From the NCBI GenBank assembly GCA_016928125.1, contig JAFGLK010000182.1, forward strand, positions 1 through 6,265: 6,265 nucleotides of DNA, written 5' to 3'. The notes under the pieces are model-generated. The model saw only the letters and a program-made list of their open reading frames with translations. It was not told the origin of the DNA and made no database searches. A program made the translations under genes and the position numbers. The stretch's first letter is position 1; the number at the start of each line of letters is the position of its first letter. This DNA comes from Anaerolineae bacterium. GTDB taxonomy: Bacteria; Chloroflexota; Anaerolineae; UBA1429. Of the stretch, positions 1-5,926 are shown in pieces.

Positions 1-542
1 ATAGTGATCTGCACGTCGTCCAGAGCTCCCAGACGGATGAACTCGGGCTTGCCGCCCAGGAACTCGAGCGTGCCTGCGCGCCTGAGGTCCAGGCGATAGG
101 CCAGCTCGACATACTCCTCAGCGGGCACGGCGATCAGGGCGATGTTGCCGTTCAGGTGCGGCAGCACACCGCTCTCGGTAAAGGCGTAGGCCAGGGCGAT
201 CAAGTTGGCGATCTGGGCGTTGTGGCCGCAGGCGTGGGCCGCGCCGGTCTCGGGGTCGGCATCGGGGTGATCGCGCACCAGCACCGAGTCGAGCTCGCCC
301 ATGTAGGCCACCGTCGCCTGAGGGCGCGCGCCCTCCAGCAGGCCCTTGACGCCCGTGATGGCGATGCCCGTCTGATGCGGGATGCCCAGGCGCGCGAAAT
401 GCTCGCTCACGATCCCCGCCGTGCGGTGCTCCTTGAACCCAAGCTCGGGATGGACGCGGATGTCCTCGCCGATGGCGATGATCTCTTCGGCGTGGGCGTC
501 GATGGCCGCACACAGGCCGGCCTTGATGTCATGCAGATCCAT
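1..542 (-). CDS. M20-family metallo-amidohydrolase, AbgB/PM20D2-like (N-terminal part, runs off left edge)
   Basis: The visible 180 residues are the N-terminal half of the catalytic domain of a zinc-dependent M20 amidohydrolase, a family that cleaves amide bonds of N-acyl amino acids or small peptides in the cytoplasm. Seen: HPELGF at residues 31-36, GELDSV at 82-87, HACGHN at 103-108 and PAEE at 140-143. By family analogy Cys105 and His107 are metal ligands, Glu142 the general base and Glu143 a further ligand. HACGHN (rather than HACGHD) and a GE-x-D motif in place of DMDAL point to the AbgB/PM20D2 branch. The start is supported by AGGAGAG (547-553 complement) 4 nt before the ATG. No signal peptide is visible. 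It lies 62 bp downstream of GH1 on the same strand with no hairpin between, so it is probably co-transcribed. The dimerisation domain and C-terminal ligands lie outside the window. Substrate unknown; p-aminobenzoyl-glutamate or an acyl-amino acid are only family possibilities. Confidence 0.88.
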   Translation of the reverse strand, partial: MDLHDIKAGLCAAIDAHAEEIIAIGEDIRVHPELGFKEHRTAGIVSEHFARLGIPHQTGIAITGVKGLLEGARPQATVAYMGELDSVLVRDHPDADPETGAAHACGHNAQIANLIALAYAFTESGVLPHLNGNIALIAVPAEEYVELAYRLDLRRAGTLEFLGGKPEFIRLGALDDVQIT

Positions 543-604
543 GCCACTCTCCTGCAATAGAATCGAGTCGGGAACCAGCTTCTGCGCAGTCCCCTTGGCC
601 GTCG

Positions 605-1942
605 CTACCCGGTCAGCGCGTTCTCTTGGGCCACCGAGGCCAGGTACTTGGCGCTGTCTTTGAGATAGCGCCTTTGCGTGCCATAGTCCACATAGACCAC
701 GCCAAAGCGTCGGCTGTAGCCCAGGGCCCACTCAAAGTTGTCCAGCAACGACCAGACAAAGTAGCCCTTGAGCGGCACGCCTTGCGCGATGGCCTGCTGG
801 ACCGCCGCAAAGTGCGCCTTCAGGTACGCCACGCGCTTGACGTCGTGCACCTGGCCATCGGCCGTGAGCTCATCCTCGTAGGCGCAGCCATTCTCGGTGA
901 TGTACATGTCGGGCGCGCCATAATCTCGGGCCAGGCGCACCAGCAGATCCGTCAGGCCCTGGGGGTAGACCTCCCAGTCCATAGCGGTGTACTCGCCCTC
1001 GGGATGCAAGGTGGTCCGCTCGAGGAAAGCGTCCCGCTGGGCCTGCACCACGGCCCGCGTGTAGTAGTTGATCCCGAGAAAGTCGATCGGCCGACGAATG
1101 AGCTCCAGATCGCCCGGGGCCACGCGCGGCACGTTATAGTCGAAATAGCGCCACAGATCCTCGGGATAGTGGCCTTTGTAGAGGGGATCCATGAACCAGC
1201 GGTTGTGATAGCCATCGTGACGCTGGGTGGCAGCCAAGTCCTCAGAGCTCTGGCTGGCGGGATAGGCTGGGCTGTAGTTCAGCGTGATGCCCACCCGCGT
1301 GCGATCGTCGCCGCGCTCCCGCAGGATGGGCACCGACAAGCCATGCGAGACCAGCAGGTGATGGCCGATCTGCAGAGCCTGACCCAGATCCTCCCAGCCC
1401 GGCGCGTGGCGGCCGTCCAGGTTGCCCACGAAGGCGACCACCCAGGGCTCATTGTGGGTGATCCAATCACGCACGCGGTCGCCCAGCCGGTCGGCCACGA
1501 TCGCCACATAGTCGGCGAAACGATAGGCCGTATCGCGCGCCGCCCAGCCGCCGACCCGCTGGAGTGCCGAGGGCAGATCCCAGTGATAGAGCGTGACATA
1601 GGGGACGATGTGGCGCTCGAGCAAGGCGTCCACGAGGCGATCATAGAAATCCAGGCCCTGTGGGTTGGTCTCGCCGACACCCTCAGGCAGGATGCGCGGC
1701 CACGAGATCGAGAAGCGATAGGCGCCCAGGCCCAGATCAGCCATCAAGGCCACGTCCTCGGGGAAGCGATGGTAGTGATCATCGGCCACATCGCCGGTGT
1801 GCCCTTCAAAGACCTTGCCCGGCCAGCGACAGAAATCATCCCAGATACAGCGCCCGCGCTCCTCGATGCCTCCCTCGATTTGGAATGAGGCCGTGGCCGT
1901 GCCCCACAGAAACCCATCCGGAAAGGTTGTTTTGGTTGCCAT
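605..1942 (-). CDS. GH1 family beta-glycosidase (beta-glucosidase type), complete, cytosolic
   Basis: This 445-aa protein is a single-domain (beta/alpha)8 retaining glycosidase that releases the terminal non-reducing sugar from beta-glucosides and often beta-galactosides or fucosides. The GH1 N-terminal signature FLWGTATASFQIEGG is at 11-25. The acid/base is Glu165 in THNEP, and the nucleophile is Glu350 in YITENG. Glycone-site residues Gln21, His120, Trp121, Asn164, Trp397, Glu404 and Trp405 are all in place. The Glu404-Trp405 pair replaces the Ser/Lys/Tyr phosphate pocket of 6-phospho-beta-glycosidases, so the substrate should be non-phosphorylated. No signal peptide is seen, so it acts on imported glycosides. 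Length is normal for the family. An upstream in-frame extension reaches 2149, but the Met at 1940-1942 directly precedes the family signature and has a strong Shine-Dalgarno, so this start is chosen. The stop is TAG at 605-607. It is the first gene of a probable operon with the M20 gene, expressed from the promoter at 2034-2062. Confidence 0.97.
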   Translation of the reverse strand: MATKTTFPDGFLWGTATASFQIEGGIEERGRCIWDDFCRWPGKVFEGHTGDVADDHYHRFPEDVALMADLGLGAYRFSISWPRILPEGVGETNPQGLDFYDRLVDALLERHIVPYVTLYHWDLPSALQRVGGWAARDTAYRFADYVAIVADRLGDRVRDWITHNEPWVVAFVGNLDGRHAPGWEDLGQALQIGHHLLVSHGLSVPILRERGDDRTRVGITLNYSPAYPASQSSEDLAATQRHDGYHNRWFMDPLYKGHYPEDLWRYFDYNVPRVAPGDLELIRRPIDFLGINYYTRAVVQAQRDAFLERTTLHPEGEYTAMDWEVYPQGLTDLLVRLARDYGAPDMYITENGCAYEDELTADGQVHDVKRVAYLKAHFAAVQQAIAQGVPLKGYFVWSLLDNFEWALGYSRRFGVVYVDYGTQRRYLKDSAKYLASVAQENALTG

Positions 1943-1949
1943 GCGAGAG

Positions 1950-1956
1950 ACCTCCT
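1950..1956 (-). promoter_or_regulatory. Shine-Dalgarno of the GH1 gene, fixes its start
   Basis: The minus strand reads AGGAGGT here, followed by 7 nt and then ATG at 1942-1940. This is a near-perfect ribosome binding site and argues against the 69-codon upstream extension of the reading frame. Confidence 0.85.
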
Positions 1957-1980
1957 GACTGCTATCCCTGAACGAGCCCA

Positions 1981-2028
1981 ATGCTGGCAGCATTATGCTG
2001 GCAGCATTATGCTGGCAGCATAATGCTG
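1981..2028. repeat. Array of seven alternating inverted half-sites (14-bp tandem palindromic repeat)
   Basis: The hexamers ATGCTG and CAGCAT, which are reverse complements of each other, alternate seven times with single-base spacers. ATGCTG occurs at 1981, 1995, 2009 and 2023; CAGCAT at 1988, 2002 and 2016; the spacers are G, T, G, T, G and A. Read as tandem repeats the unit is 14 bp (ATGCTGGCAGCATT), three copies plus a half. Every spacer is the centre of a local palindrome, so centres fall every 7 bp. A degenerate eighth half-site, CATCAT (2033-2038), follows after 4 bp and overlaps the -10 box of the GH1 promoter. The array begins 38 bp upstream of the GH1 start codon. The most likely role is a multi-site operator for a dimeric repressor; an mRNA leader hairpin is the alternative, since the array would be transcribed. 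Confidence 0.9.
2002..2028. promoter_or_regulatory. Perfect 27-bp palindrome, candidate operator at the GH1 transcription start
   Basis: Two perfect 13-bp arms (2002-2014 and 2016-2028) surround G2015. After three non-Watson-Crick positions, pairing resumes for four more base pairs (1995-1998 with 2032-2035). The outer edge coincides with the predicted start of the GH1 transcript about 6-7 bp past its -10 box. A protein bound here would block promoter clearance. The regulator is not encoded in the window and its family cannot be told from the site; there is no central CG pair of the usual LacI-type operator. Confidence 0.6.
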
Positions 2029-2033
2029 ATGGC

Positions 2034-2062
2034 ATCATAGGCGGCCAGCTCGCGTTCGTCAA
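2034..2062 (-). promoter_or_regulatory. Sigma70-type promoter of the GH1-M20 operon
   Basis: On the minus strand TTGACG (2062-2057) is followed by exactly 17 bp and then TATGAT (2039-2034). Each box matches 5 of 6 consensus bases. The predicted start is near 2027-2028, at the edge of the palindrome array, giving an untranslated leader of about 85 nt that contains the whole array. Confidence 0.68.
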
Positions 2063-2067
2063 TCGAT

Positions 2068-2095
2068 TTGCGGCGGATCGCACCCGTGCTATACT
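2068..2095 (+). promoter_or_regulatory. Probable extended -10 promoter of the ABC exporter genes
   Basis: TATACT at 2090-2095 is preceded by TG at 2087-2088, one base before the box, forming an extended -10 element. A weak -35 (TTGCGG, 2068-2073) sits 16 bp upstream. The two divergent -35 boxes lie only 5 bp apart. The start would be near 2102, leaving a leader of about 130 nt. The array ends about 40 bp upstream of this -35, so a bound regulator would not directly cover this promoter. Confidence 0.5.
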
Positions 2096-2131
2096 GGGCT
2101 GTGCTCTGGACCGCCTCGATGATACAACCCG

Positions 2132-2186
2132 GTGCACTCTGCACGCCACCTTGTGGCTTCCAGCAAATGGCAGAGCGAGCTGCTGG
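2132..2186 (+). other. Cluster of small hairpins in the leader of the ABC exporter mRNA
   Basis: Two adjacent 13-nt hairpins abut without a gap: GTGCA-CTC-TGCAC (2132-2144) and GCCAC-CTT-GTGGC (2145-2157), each with a 5-bp stem and 3-nt loop. A third possible stem pairs CCAGCA (2160-2165) with TGCTGG (2181-2186). I recognise no known riboswitch. The stems are short and may be chance in GC-rich DNA. Confidence 0.3.
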
Positions 2187-2231
2187 AGCCATCATGGGCC
2201 CTCACGATCCCTTGGGAAGCAGATACGATCC

Positions 2232-3971
2232 ATGGCTATCCTGCTGCGCCTCTTGCGCTACATGAAATCGCATCCCTGGCTGCTTGCGATGCTCTTTGCC
2301 TCGCTCTTTGCGGGGCTGGGGGCTGAGTTGGCCCTGCCGCGCGCTCTGGGCCTGGTGATTGATCGCGGCATCACGGCCGGCTCGATGCAGGCCGTGATGC
2401 GCTACATCGGCCTCCTGGCGGCTGTGGCCATCACCCGCGCCAGCCTGCGCTACAGCCAGGCCTATTCTCAGGAGCGCCTGGGGCAGGAGATCATCCGCCG
2501 CCTGCGGCATGATCTCTTTGCGCGGCTGCAACGGCTCTCTTTCTCGTACTACACGATGCACGCCACCGGCGATGAGATGGCCAAGCTCACCAGCGATGTG
2601 TATGCCGTCATGGACTTTATCGGCTTTGGCGTGGCCGAGATGAGCGCCTCGACGCTGGTGTTTGTGGGCACGCTGGTCGCACTTTGCCTCGTGGATTGGC
2701 CCCTGGCCCTGGCCGTGATCAGCCCTATCCCTCCGTTGATGTTCGTCGCCTTTCGCTTCAGCGGACTGGTGGGCCCCATTTGGGAGCAGATTCGCGCCGA
2801 GATGGGCAAGCTGACCACCACCCTGCAGGAGAACATCAGCGGCGTGCGGGTGGTCAAGGCCTTTGCCAAGCAGGATCACGAGATGGACAAGTTCCGGGGT
2901 CGCAATCGGGCCACGCTCAGCGCCCATCTCCAGCGCGCTGGGATCGAGTCGCGCACCTTTCCGGTGCTGAACTTTATCACCGGCTTTTGCTTCCTGATCC
3001 TGTTTTGGTATGGGGGGCGGCGGGTCTATGCCGGGCAGCTCTCGCTGGGCGACTTTTTCGCTTTCAACTGGTACCTGTGGGGCCTGATCTGGCCCGTGCG
3101 TTTTCTCGGGTTCCTGATCGGCATTGCGCGCAAAGCCATCGCCGCGGGGCCGCGCATCTTTTCGATCCTCGACTCAGACATGGAGATCGAGGAGGCGCCG
3201 GAGGCCGTTGAGTTGGCTCCCCTGGAAGGACGGATTCACTTTGAGCAGGTGTGTTTCGCTTTCGAGGATGGCGATGGCTCGCCAGTGCTGTGCGGGTTGG
3301 ATCTGGACCTGGCCCCTGGCGAGGTGGTGGCGGTGCTGGGGCGCACCGGCTCAGGCAAGTCATCGCTGGTGAACCTCATCCCCCGTTTCTATGACCCGCA
3401 GTCAGGCTGCATCTCCATCGATGGACAGGATATCCGCGGGGTGACGCTGGCGAGCTTGCGCCGTCAGATCGGCATTGTGCCCCAGGAGACCTTTCTCTTT
3501 TCCGACACGGTGCGCAACAACATCGCCTATGGCCGGCCGGATGCCACGCTGGAGGAAGTCGAGGCAGCCGCCCGAGCCGCCCAGGCGCACGGCTTTATCG
3601 CCGAGCTGCCCAAGGGCTATGACACGCGCATTGGCGAGCGCGGCGTCGGCCTGTCGGGAGGCCAGCGCCAGCGCATCGCCATCGCGCGGGCGCTGCTCAC
3701 CGATCCGCGCATTCTGATTCTCGACGAGCCCACCTCCAGCGTGGACGCGGAGACGGAGAGCGCCCTGCAGGTCGCGCTGGCGCGACTGATGCGCGGACGC
3801 ACCAGCCTGGTGATCGCCCAGCGGCTCTCGACGGTCAAGCATGCCCATCGGGTGGTGGTTCTCAAGGACGGCGCGGTGGTCGAGCAGGGCACCCATGCCG
3901 AGTTGTTGGCCCTGGGCGGGGAGTATACGCAGATCTACGAGCTGCAGCTCAAGCAACAGGAGACGGCCTGA
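2232..3971 (+). CDS. ABC exporter half-transporter, subunit 1 (permease-ATPase fusion, Gln in H-loop)
   Basis: This 579-aa protein has the exporter layout: six membrane helices (roughly 17-40, 54-72, 130-152, 156-178, 244-262, 274-298) followed by an ATPase domain from about 333. The ATPase carries Walker A GRTGSGKS at 370-377, Q-loop Gln418, signature LSGGQ at 474-478, Walker B ILILDE at 494-499 with the catalytic Glu499, and D-loop SSVD at 502-505. The H-loop His is replaced by Gln530 (IAQRLST), so the site it forms with subunit 2 should be slow or inactive. It probably pairs with the next gene, 49 bp downstream, in the cytoplasmic membrane. The substrate cannot be read; drugs, lipids or peptides are typical of the class. 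Start: the ATG at 2232 gives a family-like N-terminus (MAILLRLLRYMKSHPW), although the Shine-Dalgarno is weak (GGGAAG, 12 nt upstream). The frame stays open up to 1995 but that stretch is Cys/Trp-rich and not protein-like. Confidence 0.94.
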   Translation: MAILLRLLRYMKSHPWLLAMLFASLFAGLGAELALPRALGLVIDRGITAGSMQAVMRYIGLLAAVAITRASLRYSQAYSQERLGQEIIRRLRHDLFARLQRLSFSYYTMHATGDEMAKLTSDVYAVMDFIGFGVAEMSASTLVFVGTLVALCLVDWPLALAVISPIPPLMFVAFRFSGLVGPIWEQIRAEMGKLTTTLQENISGVRVVKAFAKQDHEMDKFRGRNRATLSAHLQRAGIESRTFPVLNFITGFCFLILFWYGGRRVYAGQLSLGDFFAFNWYLWGLIWPVRFLGFLIGIARKAIAAGPRIFSILDSDMEIEEAPEAVELAPLEGRIHFEQVCFAFEDGDGSPVLCGLDLDLAPGEVVAVLGRTGSGKSSLVNLIPRFYDPQSGCISIDGQDIRGVTLASLRRQIGIVPQETFLFSDTVRNNIAYGRPDATLEEVEAAARAAQAHGFIAELPKGYDTRIGERGVGLSGGQRQRIAIARALLTDPRILILDEPTSSVDAETESALQVALARLMRGRTSLVIAQRLSTVKHAHRVVVLKDGAVVEQGTHAELLALGGEYTQIYELQLKQQETA

Positions 3972-4020
3972 ATCTCGGCCCTGAGCGCACCTGAGGCAGG
4001 TCGTACATAGAGGAACAGGT

Positions 4021-5820
4021 ATGGCCGACGAAGAGGATCTGTACGAAGAGATCGAAGAGGTCGAAAAGCGGCCCTTTAACTATGCCTACCTGAAGCGTAC
4101 GTTACGCTACGCGCGGCCCTATCGCCGGTATCTGTACACCATCGTCGGCGTGATGGCCCTGGGGAGCATCCTGCGCCTGATGGAGCCCTATCTGCTGCGC
4201 ACGGCCATCGATGAGGGCATCACCGCGGGCAATCTGCGGGTGCTGAATCGGGTAGCTCTCCTCTGGCTGGCATTCCAACTGGTCGGGGCGCTAGCCGAGT
4301 ACGTACGCATCCGCATCCTGAACTACACGGGACAACACATCCTGTTCGATCTGCGACAAGAGCTATTCGACCATCTCCAGTGGCTCTCGCTGCGCTTCTA
4401 CGATGGCCGGCCCGTGGGGCGCATCATGGCGCGCGTGACCAACGACGTCGAGGCCATCAACGACTTGATCAACGCAGGGCTGGTGACCATCGTGTCCCAG
4501 TCGATCAGCCTGGTCGGGATCGTGATCATTATGTTCGCGCTCAACTGGCGGCTGGCCCTGATGGCCTTTGCGGTCATGCCGGGGCTGGTCTGGATCGTGA
4601 CGCGCCTGCGCCCGGCGATGGAGACCGGCTGGCGCAACGTGCGACGGGCGAACTCGAACATCAACGGCTTTCTCAACGAGACGGTCACCGGCATCCGCGT
4701 CATCCAGGCCTTCTCCCGCGAGGAACGGAATCTCCGCCGCTTTGATCGGCTGAACGACAGCTACTATGCGCGTTTCATGTACGCCATCAAGATCGAGGCG
4801 CTCTTTTGGCCGTTGGTGGATATCTTGGGGGTGCTGGGCACCTGTCTGGTGCTGTGGCTGGGCGCCCGCATGGCGATCCGGGGCGAGGTGACGGTGGGTT
4901 ACATCCTGGCTTTCACCAACTACCTGTGGCGTTTCTGGGAGCCGATCAGCGCCATCAGTCGCGTCTACAGCCGCGTGCTGAGCGCCATGGCCTCCGCTGA
5001 GCGCATCTTTGAGTACCTGGACACCCGCCCCGAGATCTACGACGCCGAGGCCGCCATCTCCTTGCCGCCCCTGCAGGGCAACGTGCGCTTTGAGGATGTG
5101 AGTTTCCGGTACGACGACGGTGACGATTTTGTGCTGCGCGAGGTGAGCTTTGCGGTGGAGCCAGGCCAGACCATCGCGCTGGTCGGCGCGACAGGGTCAG
5201 GCAAGACCAGTCTGATCAGCTTGCTCATGCGCTTCTACGACCCCCAACGGGGGCGCATCCTGGTGGACGGGCACGATCTGTGCCAGGTACGCATCGAAAG
5301 CCTGCGCTCGCAGATGGCCTTGGTGCTGCAAGACTCGTTCCTCTTCTCAGGGAGCGTCGCCGACAACATCCGCTATAGCCGGCTGGACGCCCCGCTCGAG
5401 GAGGTCCAGAGAGTGGCTCGGGCGGTTCAGGTGGACGATTTCGTGCAACGCTTTGAGGATGGCTATGACCACCAGGTGCAGGAACGCGGTACGCGCCTCT
5501 CGGCCGGACAGCGCCAGTTGATCTCCTTCGCCCGGGCGCTGCTCGCCGATCCGCGCATTCTGATCCTCGACGAGGCCACTTCGAGCGTGGACTCGCAGAC
5601 GGAGCAGATCATCCAGCAGGCCATGCGCACGCTCTTGGAGGGACGCACCGCTTTCATCATCGCGCACAGGCTCAGTACGATCGAGAGGGCGGATCGCATC
5701 CTGGTGATCGACAGAGGGCGCATCATCGAGGCGGGGACCCATGCGCAGCTCATGGAGGCCGGCGGCGCATACGCGCGTCTCTATGAGCGCCAGTTCGCCG
5801 CCTGGGCCGAGCCGGCCTAG
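4021..5820 (+). CDS. ABC exporter half-transporter, subunit 2 (permease-ATPase fusion, LSAGQ signature)
   Basis: This 599-aa protein has the same layout as subunit 1. It adds an acidic cytosolic N-terminal tail (residues 3-15 mostly Glu/Asp), common in the second member of such pairs. Six membrane helices lie in about 38-320 and the ATPase starts near 352. Seen: A-loop Tyr364, Walker A GATGSGKT at 389-396, Q-loop Gln437, signature LSAGQ at 493-497 (canonical LSGGQ, one Gly to Ala), Walker B ILILDE at 513-518 with catalytic Glu518, D-loop SSVD at 521-524, and H-loop His549. Its own Walker/H-loop set is therefore intact and pairs with subunit 1's perfect LSGGQ to make the competent ATP site. 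Its LSAGQ faces subunit 1's Gln530 site. AGAGG (4009-4013), 7 nt before the ATG, supports the start. The 49-bp gap from subunit 1 shows no terminator, so the genes are co-transcribed. Two convergent-region hairpins follow the stop. Confidence 0.95.
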   Translation: MADEEDLYEEIEEVEKRPFNYAYLKRTLRYARPYRRYLYTIVGVMALGSILRLMEPYLLRTAIDEGITAGNLRVLNRVALLWLAFQLVGALAEYVRIRILNYTGQHILFDLRQELFDHLQWLSLRFYDGRPVGRIMARVTNDVEAINDLINAGLVTIVSQSISLVGIVIIMFALNWRLALMAFAVMPGLVWIVTRLRPAMETGWRNVRRANSNINGFLNETVTGIRVIQAFSREERNLRRFDRLNDSYYARFMYAIKIEALFWPLVDILGVLGTCLVLWLGARMAIRGEVTVGYILAFTNYLWRFWEPISAISRVYSRVLSAMASAERIFEYLDTRPEIYDAEAAISLPPLQGNVRFEDVSFRYDDGDDFVLREVSFAVEPGQTIALVGATGSGKTSLISLLMRFYDPQRGRILVDGHDLCQVRIESLRSQMALVLQDSFLFSGSVADNIRYSRLDAPLEEVQRVARAVQVDDFVQRFEDGYDHQVQERGTRLSAGQRQLISFARALLADPRILILDEATSSVDSQTEQIIQQAMRTLLEGRTAFIIAHRLSTIERADRILVIDRGRIIEAGTHAQLMEAGGAYARLYERQFAAWAEPA

Positions 5821-5840
5821 CGTCTCATCCCCCCACAGAG

Positions 5841-5865
5841 GGCCGCCAGCGGATCGCTGGTGGTC
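5841..5865 (+). terminator. Hairpin after the ABC exporter genes, possible terminator
   Basis: An 11-bp stem with two G-U pairs (5841-5851 with 5855-5865) and a GAT loop begins 20 nt after the stop codon. The core CCAGCG-GAT-CGCTGG is perfect. No run of T follows, so it may act as a Rho-assisted terminator or as a 3'-end stabiliser rather than a classic intrinsic terminator. Confidence 0.5.
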
Positions 5866-5877
5866 GAGGTGCGAGAT

Positions 5878-5918
5878 GGGGTCCCTCGTGGCAGCCGAGG
5901 CTCGGCCAAAGGGACCCC
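5878..5918 (-). terminator. Two-tier hairpin after the right-edge glycosidase gene, possible terminator
   Basis: GGGGTCCCT (5878-5886) pairs perfectly with AGGGACCCC (5910-5918). Inside lies a second small hairpin, GCCGA-GGC-TCGGC (5894-5906). It starts 8 nt past the stop codon of the minus-strand gene, the place expected for its terminator. There is no U-tract on either strand. Confidence 0.5.
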
Positions 5919-5926
5919 GGAAAGCC

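Noticed and set aside
626..1888. Long plus-strand open frame (about 420 codons) antisense to GH1
   Set aside because: GH1 on the minus strand is unambiguous with every catalytic motif present; the antisense frame has no recognisable motif and is a product of GC-rich codon use.
1981..2028. CRISPR array or insertion-sequence end
   Set aside because: Units are 14 bp with no unique spacers, and there is no transposase, target duplication or cas gene; a regulatory array fits better.
1943..2149. N-terminal extension of the GH1 reading frame
   Set aside because: It translates the palindrome array and promoter, is unlike any GH1 N-terminus, and the ATG at 1942-1940 has an ideal Shine-Dalgarno and precedes the family signature.
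2007..2195. Minus-strand 62-codon frame in the divergent region
   Set aside because: It runs through the GH1 promoter and ends within the array, has no Shine-Dalgarno and no recognisable motif.
1995..2231. In-frame extension upstream of ABC subunit 1
   Set aside because: The 79 extra codons cover the operator array and both promoters and give an unlikely Cys- and Trp-rich peptide; exporters of this class start close to the first helix as the ATG at 2232 does.
2119..2265. Small plus-strand frame in the exporter leader overlapping the ABC start
   Set aside because: No convincing ribosome binding site or family resemblance, and its 34-nt overlap with the ABC gene in another frame looks accidental; a regulatory upstream ORF cannot be excluded.
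2202..2927. Minus-strand frame of about 241 codons antisense to ABC subunit 1
   Set aside because: His-, Gln- and Arg-rich shadow translation of a membrane domain, with no motif.
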